Part shown: positions 42,601-55,194 of the stretch, in pieces | How positions within the stretch are numbered: the stretch's first letter is position 1 | Layout: every line of letters begins with the position of its first letter | Source: Styela clava | Lineage: Eukaryota > Chordata > Ascidiacea > Stolidobranchia > Styelidae | Assembly: GCF_964204865.1 (NCBI RefSeq) | Contig: NC_135256.1 | Span: forward strand, 21,790,703 to 21,854,702 | Direction: 5' to 3' | Length of the DNA stretch: 64,000 nucleotides | Made by a program: the position numbers and the translations under genes | Notes under the pieces: generated by a model | Told to the model about the DNA's origin: nothing | What the model saw: only the letters and a program-made list of their open reading frames with translations | Databases searched by the model: none

Positions 42601-45600
42601 CTTGTTCATATATACATATTATGTCAAATGATAACCATTGACGATTGGTTTGCAAAAATTTTTAAACACAATTGTTGAACGCTGCTCACAAACAAATGCA
42701 ATCACATCAAAAGCATAGAAGAAGGATAACTTTTTTTCTCCGCAGAAACCCAATAGACAGAAAAATTTATAATTGGACTTTTTGAATTGGGCTCCGAGGC
42801 TAAACAAATAATTTCTGTTAAGTTGGTATGAATGGAACAACGGATTAGCAGTGGTTCTCAAACTTTTTAGAGTTGGGACCCACTATTTTTTTACCACAGC
42901 TTATGGCGACCCATTTAACTTTTTATGACATAACACATAACACAGCAATGGTTAATCATCGCAAAACTACCGTGTTTCTTCGAAAGTAAGACTTGGCCTA
43001 AAATTAAGACCTACCGTAATTTGAATTTTAAAAATGAGTTTATTTAAACCCTACCCTTAAAATAAATTTAAAATGTGTGGGAGAGGAAAGGTTCAATGAT
43101 CTGAGGTAAGTAAGGTGAAGATCACACCACTATGTAAGATTGTGTGCTGTCACAATCACAATTATGATATTTGTTACTTGAATTTTGTATAGGAAATACG
43201 AATAAAAACAATAGATGTCGGTTTTTATATAATGTTTATTAAAAAATCTCGTGATTTTCTACAATGTAATTTTATTTTTGATAAATGAACAAAAAAGATC
43301 TCTTCCAAAAAAAAAAAAACCATAGTATTATTCTACAAAAGAAAATAAATCTAAACTTCGGGGAAACACGGTAAGAAGTTGCTGTACAGTGTACAGAACT
43401 GCTATGCGTAAAAAGCCACATGGTCATTCTTCGCGTAGCAAATTTTTGTTCCTTCGAGAAGATCGTAAAAAGGAAACTTTCACAGATTAGAATTTAAATT
43501 CAATTTAATTTCTTTTGTTTTTTGAATATTTACGCATTCGAGTCGCCACCGATCCTAATAAACAGTATAATTAATCGAAGCTTTCCATATCTTTTCACGA
43601 CCCACTAAGATATCTTTTGCGACCCACCAGTGGGTCGCGACCCATAGTTTGGGAACCGCTGGATTAGAATATTAGTCATCGAGTGAATTAAATTTATTCT
43701 ATTATCAATCTTACCAACAAAAGCGCAAAATCAATCCATTCTCCAGTATAGTCAGAATCCCATTCTCCGAGCCATCCACCAGGTCCACTGTATGCTGTTT
43801 CAGAAATGCTTGTTACAGCATCGTTTGTCATTGCGAATGGAATACTTAACCACTTGAAAATAAATACAAATCTTGTTAAAAGACAATTATGTGATAATCA
43901 TTGTCCATTTATTTATATTTGTAATTGAGTAAATTGTACTCATTTAGCTTATGTGAATTTCACTCACCATGGTCTAAAAGTACTGACCAATGCTGTTGAT
44001 TTGAGCCGTCAGACAGTCAATTTTTTTTCATCTCATGTCGTCATAGTCAAGAAAACCTATATACCAGTGTTTCTCAACCTTTTTGTCTTTGCGGACCCTT
44101 TTGGTGCTCTCAAAGCGGTCGCGGACCCCTCAAAAGTTTTTTATTTGAATATTAGTTTATAGCTTAAACAGCAACCTAATGTTCCATACAGATTTAACAA
44201 AGTCAAAAATAACACCAAACTAGTGGACATTTCCATTTATTTTGTCAAATCGAATACACGCAATGAGATTTCTGCTGTTGCATATCTGAAGCAAGTCTAG
44301 AAATACGTGGTCGTGTTTTTGATAATGATAGACGCATATGGCCTTCGACCTTTAGTTGGTGACGAGCCTTGGATTTGATATGAACGAGAGCAGAAAATCC
44401 ACTTTCACAAAGGTAACTAACTTGAGGCGAAAGGAACAATAGCACGTAATCGTCTTCGACGTTTGGTTGGTGACGAGCCTCGGATTTGATATGAACGAGA
44501 GAAGAAAATCCACTTTCACAAAGGTAAGTGGAGGCGAATGGAACAATAACACGTAATCGTCTTCGACGTTTGGTTGGTGACGAGCCTAGGATTTGATATG
44601 AAGAAAGCAGAAAATCCACTTTCACAAAGGTAAGTGGAGGAGAATGGAACAATAACACGTAATCTTCTTCGACGTTTGGGTGGTGACGAGCCTTGGATTT
44701 GATATGGACTAGAGCAGAAAATCCACTTTCACGAACGTAAGTGGAGGCGAATGGAACAATAACTCGTAATCGTTTTCGACGTTTGGCTGGTGACGAGCCT
44801 TGATATGAACGAGAGCAGAAAATCCACTTCACAAAGGCAAGTAAGTGGAGGCGAATGGAACAATAACACATAATTGTCTTCGACGTTTGGTTGGTGACGA
44901 GCCTTGTATTTGATATGAACGAGAGCAAAAAATCCACTTTCACAAAGGTAAGAAGGGGAGGAGAATGGAGCAATAACACGTAATGCTTCCATCGATACTA
45001 ATGGGTACGACGGCAAAATGGCGCACCAAAACGGAGAAAGTGATCACTGTAGCTGCGTTCTCGTATTTATCATTGTGCTGTAATAACTAGTATTTGTCAC
45101 AATAGGTATACGGGAGATAAATTGAAATAGTTTTTGTAGGCTATTGTCATAGGCAGCAAATGTTCGAGCGTATTACAAAAAAAAACTATATTAAACTGCA
45201 AATAATTTTCTAAAATCTTAATTTAATCGCGGACCCACTGGAAATGCTTCGCGGACCCCCGGTTGAGAACCACTGCTTCACCTTCACCACCACCTTCAAA
45301 GTATCCGCCGGATAAAAATATCGCTTACATGCTTCGCTCATTCGTTAACATAAGTCATTTTTTCGATCAAACTGCTTAGCCTAAGGCTTAAAGTTATATA
45401 GAGTGGACGAATTACAATTTACAACTATCACGGAGTCATAACATTGCATAGCACGAGACATTTGTTGGAAAATTGTTGCTATAATCACACGATTCAGGGG
45501 CTGATTTTTACACTTCAATGTACACATGAGTAACTTATCGTGTTTTGCAAGTCATAGAACATTGCTTCATAAATGAAATTGTGTAATTGAACAAGATGTC

Positions 45601-47622
45601 ATTTCCCTGTTAGATGTATTCATTTAAAGAATATCGTTTCAGTGGTTACCAGAAGGTGTAAATGTTTTCAATTTGGCCAATGATGATCACTGTCGTGAGT
45701 TTGTTTGATTGTAAATTTGTATTTTAATAGATTTTTATATTAATATTAGGCTCAGGTTTAATTATTTGGCTCTTTGCTCGTATGCTAGTGCCTATGGAGC
45801 AAATTAGGTGTTTGATGTATTCGCGATGTATTTTCGTCAAAATTTGTCAGAACAATTCAAAGAAAATAGCAATCTTTGTTGATGATGCGAGATGAAGAAA
45901 ACTCTCAATTTATATTTTAGAAGAAATAAAAATGCAATGACATAAGGAACATGCAAAATATTGTATTAAAACTTACCAATCCTAAAAATATGCAAATTAA
46001 TTGTATGACATCAGTATATGCGACCGAGTATAAACCACCAACCAATGTATACAAAACTGCAATGGCGGCAGAAACACATACAGAGACGTTAACATCCAAT
46101 TTGATAATGACTGCTAGAGTTGTGCCTGAAACCACAAACTTTGTTACATTTCATTAGTACGAAACTATGGAGGAGGGAAACCAAGTCATATTATATAGGG
46201 GCCATTCACTTTGAGAACAGAATAGAATTAAAAATCAAGGCAATAATTTCTTACCTAACGCGGATAAAATCGATGCTGACCATAGTAGTTCACCCATCAA
46301 TGCAGGCAAAAATAGAAGACCACCCATTCGTCGACCAAGTTTTTTCTGCAATGGGTCAATCATCGTGACATATCCCTATCGACAACAAAAATAGAATCAC
46401 GATTAAAGTGTACCCGACATATTGTATGTCATCGTTGTATCAACATCGATTAATTTTAGAAATAATCGTTTACTTGTTCTCTCATCCTTTTCGCAAAAAA
46501 CAGTCCTGAAAGTACAAGCGCAATTGTATATCCAACAGGTGCTTGTGTCCACAATAATCCATACGAAGATGTATAAACTGATTCAGCGGTACCATTTATG
46601 TATCCACCTCCGACCCAAGTGGCTAAAAAGACAAAAATTAATAATAATTACACAATATCATAATACTACATTATTAACACATTTAAATGTTTTAAATTTG
46701 CTAAATAAAACACACCTGTTTCTATTTATTCAAGAAGTAATTATAGGATGTTGTATATTTCTATATAACATCTACCTGGAGCGGTTCTCAAATGAATCAT
46801 TGAGTTGTGATATAAATTATTAATAGAATAAATTTAGGTGAAAAATGGGAGATGCCGGAATTGATTCCTAATAAGTAAAATTTCACGATCTAGTCAATAA
46901 AGAACCATGACCAATGGACCGGTTTTTAATTAATCCAAACTAGGAACGGGAATTGAAAATACTTGGAAGTCAGAATAATCAATGTTAGAATGAGTTTTAT
47001 TTCAAAAATAAGAAACGTTCGCGAGGAACCTAGATAGGCACGCAGAACGGCAAAACAGTATTTAGGCAACTATATGCTAATATAATTAAGAATCATAAGG
47101 AATAAAGTAAATACGCTATACACATGCACGGAACCAGGCGGAGAGCACTAACGCACAGCGGGGAGTCCAGCAATGCTTGTTTCACATAACGATATCATCG
47201 CACCATGTAGACGCCCGAGTGTTTGAAATGTTACAATTGCATTTTTACCGCTAGCGTCTAAGATTTGTTTTGTTGATACACAATTTTAATGGGCACACGA
47301 ATATGTCGATTGTATGTGCATGTCACTCGTGCACAAGCAAATACAATCATGTGAATATAGGATGTTAATTAATTGCGTTGCTGTGAGGGGTTGCACGATA
47401 ACTTTTACTAAAATAATATTTCACAAATTGAAATTTTTAATGTGTACCTGTCATGGTGAAACTTCCTACAAATACACCAATATCCCTTCCAGCAACCATT
47501 ATTGTTTCTGTTTTTTGTCCTGCTCCCTTCTTTCTTTTACTCCACGCTGCCCAAATTCCGATTCCAAGAATCAAAAGATAAAACACAATAACCGATATCA
47601 ATCCTGGAACATTAATCGCCAT
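39647..47622 (-). CDS. slc5a7: High-affinity choline transporter (CHT1), nine exons
   Basis: This is a Na+-coupled, presynaptic choline uptake carrier, rate-limiting for acetylcholine synthesis. Exons in transcript order: 47622-47448, 46622-46474, 46375-46255, 46125-45977, 43852-43715, 42582-42429, 41516-41290, 41185-41039 and 40051-39647 (stop). All borders are GT-AG and all phases join. The product is 554 aa (human 580) with about 13 membrane spans. CHT landmarks in order are [106 protein letters not shown] and LDPNTYGS. The second in-frame Met is chosen as start because it matches the family N-terminus. The C-terminal tail is shorter than in human and lacks obvious similarity to the vertebrate trafficking motifs. 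Introns 4 and 5 hold hAT elements. No inactivating change seen. Confidence 0.95.
42849..43661. mobile_element. hAT element in slc5a7 intron 5
   Basis: The ends CAGTGGTTCTCAAACTTTTT and AGTTTGGGAACCGCTG are inverted, with GGGACCCACT and GCGACCCACCAGTGGGTCGC subtermini. GATTAG borders both sides but is offset, so the target duplication is imperfect. A second element (42968-43373) is nested inside. Confidence 0.8.
42968..43373. mobile_element. Nested TACCGTGTTTCCCC element
   Basis: The ends TACCGTGTTTCTTCGAAAGT and ACTTCGGGGAAACACGGTA match the family at 18611-20352. It is about 400 bp, has no coding frame and includes an A12 run. Confidence 0.75.
44065..45275 (-). mobile_element. hAT element in slc5a7 intron 4 with expanded transposase-tail repeats
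   Basis: The ends CAGTGTTTCTCAACCTTTTT and CCGGTTGAGAACCACTG, with GCGGACCC subtermini, mark a hAT element; flanking 8-mers do not match. On the minus strand at about 44260-44430 it encodes the hAT C-terminal region ([19 protein letters not shown] then [20 protein letters not shown]), as in ZBED5/FAM200-like transposases. Upstream of that, the [13 protein letters not shown] segment is tandemly repeated (separate entry). Confidence 0.82.
44361..45000 (-). repeat. ~107-bp tandem repeat of a hAT transposase segment, six units
   Basis: GACGAGCC starts units at 44361, 44472, 44579, 44685, 44792 and 44896, with periods of 111, 107, 106, 107 and 104. Each unit encodes the [13 protein letters not shown] part of the hAT C-terminus. 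Because the periods are not multiples of three, successive units are read in different frames. A 244-codon frame (44245-44979) nevertheless stays open through all of them. Confidence 0.9.
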
Positions 47623-48383
47623 ACTTTTGCCGCAAATTGTTGATTGTATTTTTACAACTGTCAAAATGAAAATTAGTCAATTTAGAGGAAAACATCGAGC
47701 TGCATTGATCCTGCTATAGTAAACTTCTTAATGAGGGTTTTATACCCAAAACTTAGCATATTGAACAAGCCGGCAATCGATGATTTTATTGATGGATTTA
47801 TAACAATCATCTACCGGGAGTCCGGGACCTGTTCAGAGGACTCCAATTGTCTAATTTGCCCATAGTTAAATATTGAATCGCTACTGTTCCGTGAATTCAA
47901 ACGGCAACAGTATCCATGTATATTTTCAGCGAGTTTACTGGCATTCTATGAATATTTTCCATTTTTTACCACTAACTTCTATAGTCAATATATTAAAGCG
48001 TTTTTTGTTGTGTAATAAAAAGACAGATGGAAGCCGTCCTTGAATCGATCTCTATCAAACTCTCTTTCTATGGTCTACTGATCCTCATTCACAAACCACA
48101 AAAAGAAAGATTTCAGACTTCACAAGCACGCAGTTGATATATATATATATATATTTAAACAAACAACAAAATAGGGCAATAGCTACTAGATCAATGTTAT
48201 GATCTTATCCAGATAATTATCTGTTATTGTAACGCATTTAAAATAATCATGCTAGAAATTGAACCCCCGTCTTTCACCGTCGCACACCGCGTAAAATCAG
48301 TTACTGAACTAACATCTGAAAGCGTTGAGTCTTTGATAAACTACTTGACTTTTTAGGTCACCTGCTTATTTCTGTTCGTACAA
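47623..48383. other. Upstream region of slc5a7
   Basis: This is the putative promoter side. It contains a (TA)n microsatellite at about 48139-48156. I see no coding exon and no recognisable element. Confidence 0.35.
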
Positions 48384-50574
48384 AGATTGAGGTAATCTAG
48401 TTCAATTAGGCCTGAACAACGTAAAAAGTGAACGATTGTTATAGTTCAAGAGCGATGCTATTATCGTAATCTGGGTGAAGGTCGTTTCAAGTTGATACAC
48501 ATTGCGCACACATTTTTCTCGGAAATTCTTTTTTGTCTTACCATGTGCAGCAACCGTAACTTAGAGAGTCAATACCCATATATACAACATTTTAAGACGA
48601 TTTTTTTGCAAAGCGCATATAAAATTTGCAGTACCGACAAATGTTAAATTGGCGCTTTTATTTTTTGCGTTCCTTTTATGAATAAAAAAGTACTAACCAT
48701 ACATGGGAAGCATCTAACGCACAATATCTGAGTGCTTTTGTTTGTTTCTTTAGAATGAATTTCTGAGTTCAATGATTCATAGTTTCCATTCTACTATTTA
48801 GCAAAATAAAGCAATATACCTTTAGTGCGATCAAACAAAAAATCTCGAGCTAAATATCTCGTATCTGTGCGAGACAACTTGCTCTGAATGCTGATTTCTA
48901 AAAACAAGGCTGGGCTTGTTTTTCGTCTGAGCATGAATCACACATTTATTCATTATTTGTACTTGTTTTCGGCAATTTGAAACATTTCATGCTAGAGCTC
49001 CTGATATCGATGATAGATTATATGTGAAAGATCTGTAATAGCGCAAGTAATTCGAGAGATACCAATTTACGTCTTGCTATAATTTGAGCGGCATATTATG
49101 ACAAGATTTCATCTGACTTCTCATATTCAAAATCGTGGCTTTATCTTCAAATCTCCAGCAATAAAACACAACCCAGTACCAGCATTTTATTCTTGAAGCT
49201 TTGGACGCTTTTTTGAATATATATATTCGAACCTCGCTGAGATCTATTGCATTCTTCTTTCACTGAGCGAATGCTTCAATAGACGTTGTTCAAATTTTTA
49301 GCTACTATCCAAATATTCGTTTTGCATTGTATATGGGGTGCATTTCATTGCAACTGTCGTATTTTGAATTGGGTAAACAAACGTTTTCAACTAATGGGTT
49401 TTATAAAGTTATGGCGTCCAAATTTCACCAAACATCCATCGGCATACCTTTTGTAGTAGGCCTTCGTAAACAAATGGTCAAATTACAACTCATGTGTTCT
49501 CGTGTCAGAAAATGTTTCTTTGACCTAACCAACTATAAAAATATCAGGTGACTTTAGATAGACGACATGAAAAATATATGACACTTATGGCGGTTATTTC
49601 ATAATAGTTTTGTTACGTTTTGTGGTCTCGTTAAAAGATAAAAATAAGCTATTTTCAATTTCTCTTTTACTTTATTTCAGAGGCTCCCAATATATCAAGA
49701 TCTTGTCGCAAAATGTCGCACAAATTATATATATACATAATGATGGTAATAAACGATTTTAAAACTGTCAGGGCAAATCAGATTAATGATGTTATATATA
49801 TTGGGCAATAAAACCTGCTAACAAAAGATTACCTTCATAAAATATAGCCTAATACTCAAAGTACTAATTTTTCATCGAAACTTGTATTATTGAGTACTAA
49901 ATAGAGCTTAAATTCAGGTTGTTGTTGGTATTGTAATTGTTGTTGGGAAGTCCGTAATTAATTGACCAATCCATTACAAACTTTCAGTCCTTAGAGATGG
50001 AATATGTCGCTAAAAGGCTATTACTGTTATTATATTTTCAAGTTTCCATGGACCCAATATTTCCCCAAATATTTTGGCGTTTCATTATAATTAAAAAAAA
50101 TACTCTTTTCATTGTATAATGTTCTACTCAATTGTCTCCGTTTGACCTGTCCGTCGAACTTTTCTGCAAACTCCGTGCTCGTACCGGTACCGGGCCACCG
50201 TGCTCGAATATTTGATTATTGCTCTGTTATATTATGTTATGCACAAATAAAAAAGAGCGGGTTAATGAATAAATCAATCAATGACGCATGTATAAAATAT
50301 TCTCTGCAGGAAATTTTATTTTCTCAGTATATTTTAGAATAACTGTAACAATTTTTATACGGTGTTTTTTACGCCTTACACTCCGAATAACGCTGTGATT
50401 GGTGTTTCGGACTAAAGTTGTTCTTCCTAAAATAGTATAGACTTGGCAGAGCTTGGTTATTGGTTGGTTTCCTGCCTTGTTCTAGGGTCATATATTGCTA
50501 TCTATGCTCATCATATTTGTTATAATGGGATTAGTGAATCTATTTTCATTTAATATTTTAGGCCCTCTCGATTA
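48384..50574. repeat. Duplicated block A2, left part
   Basis: This is collinear with 60955-63582. Shared words include GTTCAAGAGCGATGCTAT, ATTATATGTGAA, GGCGTCCAAATTTCAYCAAA, GAATTGACCAATCCATTACA-like text and CTCGTACCGGTACCG. At about 49165 it shows the empty site of the SINE that sits at 61737-62067 in the other copy. The frames at 49327 and 50112 have counterparts in copy B but are not convincing genes. Confidence 0.85.
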
Positions 50575-53500
50575 CAGAGTTGGAGCAGTTACAATAATTC
50601 AGTTCAATTACAATTGCAAATACTCCCTTAAATATTTCAATTACAATTACTCCGTGCAAAAAATATCAAACTACAATTACATTTATAACAGAGCAATGCT
50701 CAAATAGTAGGGATTTGTTCAAAAAGAATTGTTTTAAAACAATTTTTAAACAAAGTTTTTTTTTCCTGTTTTGTTCAAAATGACTGTGCTATTTTATTTT
50801 TTTGTATTAAATAGGTTGAAGAAAAATGGATGTAAAAACTTGCCAAGCGCTTCTTATTTGCAATAAATCTTTCAAAACGCCAAAAATATCGATAAAGGCT
50901 CATGCACACCTTCTCAAGCTGTAGTTCAGTGGTTGGCGCAGTAAAACGCAACCGATGAGCCATTACGTGAACGACCCTGCTGCGATGAAACCACGTTGCG
51001 AAAATTGGAATGCGATCGAATAAATGAGTTTGTATAACCTTGAAAAACTCACTTCAACCTTAAAAAACAAAGTATGCTAAGCATGAATTATCCAAACAGT
51101 ATTAACCGTAACAATGACTTCATTTTATGAGAAAAATGTCGATACATGACCTCGAAATCTATATTATGGCGTCATAACAGATTAATTGTGGCGTCTTTGC
51201 ATCAGAGGACTCTTACAATTAACATAGTCTCGGTTAGGGTGTCTCATCGTTCATATCAGTAGATTACCGCCGATATAAGCATATTTTTCATTATCGCAAC
51301 CCACTCGTTTTGCCGAAGGGCTGCACTTGATCGAATTGCTATTGTAGTAGGCTCGTGAGCTTATTTTCAAGATTTTTCTTACTCAAAACGTCTCTCTGAT
51401 ATCTCGGCTAAACATTCCGGGTAAAATCTTTTGACTTTGGTGGAGATATAAAGAGGCGATAAATGTACGCAATAGTGGTAAAAGTCAAAATAGAAAATTT
51501 CAATTTCATTTTTGAAATTATAATTCCGGCTGCGTGTGCAACTGCCAGAATGCAAAGAAAAATGGATGTAAAAACTTGCCAAGCGCTTTTTATTTGCAAT
51601 AAATCTTTCAAAACGCCAAAAATATCGATAAAGGCTCATGCACACCTTCTCAAGCTGTAGTTCAGTGGTTGGCGCAGTAAAACGCAACCGATGAGCCATT
51701 ACGTGAACGACCCTGCTGCGATGAAACCACGTTGCGAAAATTGGAATGCGATCGAATAAATGAGTTTGTATAACCTTGAAAAACTCACTTCAACCTTGAA
51801 AAACAAAGTATGCTAAGCATGAATTATCCGAACAGTATTAACCGTAACAATGACTTCATTTTATGAGAAAAATGTCGATACATGACCTCGAAATCTATAT
51901 TATGGCGTCATAACAGATTAATAGTGGCGTCTTTGCATCAGAGGACTCTTACAATTAACATAGTCTCGGTTAGGGTGTCTCATCGTTCATATCAGTAGAT
52001 TACCGCCGATATAAGCATATTTTTCATTATCGCAACCCACTCGTTTTGCCGAAGGGCTGCACTTGATCGAATTGCTATTGTAGTAGGCTCGTGAGCTTAT
52101 TTTCATGATTTTTCTTACTCAAAACGTCTCTCTGATATCTCGGCTAAACATTCCGGGTAAAATCTTATGACTTTGGTGGAGATATAAAGAGGCGATACGC
52201 AATAGTGGTAAAAGTCAAAATAGAAAATTTCAATTTCATTTTTGAAATTATAATTCCGGCTGCGTGTGCAACTGCCAGAATGCAAAGAAAAATGGATGTA
52301 AAAACTTGCCAAGCGCTTTTTATTTGCAATAAATCTTTCAAAACGCCAAAAATATCGATAAAGGCTCATGCACACCTTCTCAAGCTGTAGTTCAGTGGTT
52401 GGCGCAGTAAAACGCAACCGATGAGCCATTACGTGAACGACCCTGCTGCAATGAAACCACGTTGCGAAAATTGGAATGCAATCGAATAAATGAGTTCGTA
52501 TAACCTTGAAAAACTCACTTCAACCTTAAAAAACAAAGTATGCTAAGCAGGAATTATCCGAACAGTATTAACCGTAACAATGACTTCATTTTATGAGAAA
52601 AATGTCAATACATGACCTCGAAATCTATATTATGGCGTCATAACAGATTAATTGTGGCGTCTTTGCATCAGAGGACTCTTACAATTAACATAGTCTCGGT
52701 TAGGGTGTCTCATCGTTCATATCAGTAGATTACCGCCGATATAAGCATAATTTTCATTATCGCAACCCACTCGTTTTGCCGAAGGGCTGCACTTGATCGA
52801 ATTGCTTTTGTAGTAGGATCGTGAGCTTATTTTCATGATTTTTCTTACTCAAAACGTCTCTCTGATATCTCGGCTAAACATTCCGGGTAAAATCTTATGT
52901 CTTTGGTGGAGATATAAAGAGGCGATAAATGTACGCAATAGTGGTAAAAGTCAAAATAGAAAATTTTAATTTCATTTTTGAAATTATAATTCCGGCTGCG
53001 TGTGCAACTGCCAGAATGCAAAGAAAAATGGATCTAAAAACTTGCCAAGCGCTTTTTATTTGCAATAAATCTTTCAAAACGCCAAAAATATCGATAAAGG
53101 CTCATGCACACCTTCTCAAGCTGTAGTTCAGTGGTTGGCGCAGTAAAACGCAACCGATGAGCCATTACGTGAACGACCCTGCTGCGATGAAACCACGTTG
53201 CGAAAATTGGAATGCAATCGAATAAATGAGTTCGTATAACCTTGAAAAACTCACTTCAACCTTAAAAAACAAAGTATGCTAAGCATGAATTATCCAAACA
53301 GTATTAACCGTAACAATGACTTCATTTTATGAGAAAAATGTCAATACATGACCTCGAAATCTATATTATGGCGTCATAACAGATTATTTGTGGCGTCTTT
53401 GCATCAGAGGACTCTTACAATTAACATAGTCTCGGTTAGGGTGTCTCATCGTTCATATCAGTAGATTACCGCCGATATAAGCATAATTTTCATTATCGCA

Positions 53501-54323
53501 ACCCACTCGTTTTGCCGAAGGGCTGCACTTGATCGAATTGCTTTTGTAGTAGGATCGTGAGCTTATTTTCATGATTTTTCTTACTCAAAACGTCTCTCTG
53601 ATATCTCGGCTAAACATTCCGGGTAAAATCTTATGACTTTGGTGGAGATATAAAGAGGCGATAAATGTACGCAATAGTGGTAAAAGTCAAAATAGAAAAT
53701 TTTAATTTCATTTTTGAAATTATAATTCCGGCTGCGTGTGCAACTGCCAGAATGCAACGTTTTGGCGTAGTTTCGCGGCGATGCAAGGGGTATTTCAATA
53801 AAAAATACAGAAAAATTTTGATTTAGAACAAGCCCTTGTTTTAAAACACGATGTTTTTTAGAATTGATAAAAAACAAAACCCTACAAATATATGCACACC
53901 TTACACAGAGCGAAGCAGTCCTTACCCTTGACGCTACCGCCACCCTCAAACAAATTCCGAGTTTCGCGTAGCGAAAATTTACAGAACTTAACTTTACTTA
54001 ACAAATGCGAAAAGGCATAGTGTTACGTCACTTTTTCGCATCTTGCTGATTGGCTAATGTTACGAAATAAAAAAGTAAGGCGATTCTCGGAAAACGCCCC
54101 TTGGAAAAATATTTCGCCCTTTTCCGTGTTATTGCGGGCCAGATGAAAGGACACCGTAGTTTGGTGATCCCTGGTATAATTGAAAGTGTAATTGAGCCAA
54201 AATTTTAGCAAATTACAATTACATTTACAATTACACAGACTGAAAATGCCTTAATTACATTACAATTACATGAAAAACTGTAATTAATTACATCAATTAC
54301 AAATTACAATTGATCCAACTCTG
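50575..54323. mobile_element. hAT-like element containing a tandem array
   Basis: It starts CAGAGTTGGAGCAGTTACA and ends CAATTGATCCAACTCTG. Long subterminal tracts of AATTACAATT lie inside both ends. Copy B (about 63580) shows the unoccupied site: the flanks CCCTCTCGATTA and CTCTTGAATTAGG correspond to the single ACTCTCGAATCAGG there. Inside are an array of ~736-bp units and, at about 54133-54172, another hAT-like end (GTTTGGTGATCCCTG). Confidence 0.7.
50716..53880. repeat. Tandem array of ~736-bp units
   Basis: ATGGATGTAAAAACTTGCC or its near copy begins at 50826, 51562, 52292 and 53028, giving periods of 736, 730 and 736. Units differ by few substitutions plus a 6-bp deletion, so the array expanded recently. 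Unique shoulders border it: a left shoulder with GTTCAAAAAGAATTGTTTTA and a right shoulder with CGATGCAAGGGGTATTTC. A minus-strand frame of about 104-106 codons (MAHRLRFTAPTTEL at one end, CLAEISERRFE at the other) is preserved in two units and shorter in others. I do not recognise it. Confidence 0.92.
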
Positions 54324-54497
54324 CTCTTGAATTAGGAATCCGAAACGTTTACCTGCATTTAAACATGCCACGGGTGTCATCTCGCTCACTCAATTCCTTT
54401 TCATAGAATTATCATTTAGTAATTATCAGACTGTAAAATAATATGTATTCTCATTTTGTTTATGTTGCTATGCCGATCTTAAAGCTGTGCCTGTGTA
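54324..54497. repeat. Duplicated block A2, right part
   Basis: This continues the collinearity with copy B after the hAT insertion (TCATAGAATTATCATTTAGT and TTTATGTTGCTATGCCGA, compare 63795-63875). Confidence 0.8.
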
Positions 54498-54500
54498 ATA

Positions 54501-54886
54501 CCTCAAGTACTTCTAGTGGGCGTGCACATGTCAATCCTAACCGACACCTTACTACGCCCACTAAAAAGTATGTCGCTACAAAGTCACAATTACGCCATAG
54601 AGCTTGATAAAGTATACCTACGATCGCCGGAAATGGCATCTGCGCCGACTAAGAAAGAACTCACCAACGGCGGTTATCTCTCTCATATCGGGATCGTTGC
54701 GACGAGAAAACAAAAGAAATAGCTTGCTCGATTTCGGGTGATTGTCTGCGCGTCTTGAATGGCAGTTCGTATAATTTGAAGGGCCTTGTTACGTCACTGT
54801 GACGTAATTTTTGGATGACGCAGTCAGGTGTGGGTTAGGATTGGCATATGCAAAAATTTTGCTGCGCACACTAGAAGTACTTGAGG
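54501..54886. mobile_element. 386-bp TA-flanked inverted-repeat element
   Basis: Perfect 18-bp ends, CCTCAAGTACTTCTAGTG and its complement, are followed by a second inverted pair (CAATCCTAACC / GGTTAGGATTG). TA lies on each side. TIRs with a TA target suggest a Tc1/mariner-type MITE. A diverged internal relative lies at 55065-55190. Confidence 0.75.
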
Positions 54887-55194
54887 TACGGAACTACACT
54901 AGATCCGATTATTTTTACTGAATTACAATAAGTCTGCTTCATTCATAGACTCCTAACATTAATCAGATATTTGAATGATACTTCAGCAAAAAATAATATG
55001 AGGGGTAATAGCTTGAAAATCCATTTTATATAAGACATAACTATTTTTGTATTTGTCACTCCTAACCCCCTACCAGACTATGTCGTTCAAATATTGTCAC
55101 AATAATATAGAGCTTGCCAAAGTATAAGTTAGCTACGATCGACTGAATTGGTGTCTGCGCCGTCGATAACTAACTCTCGAATGCCAGCGACATC

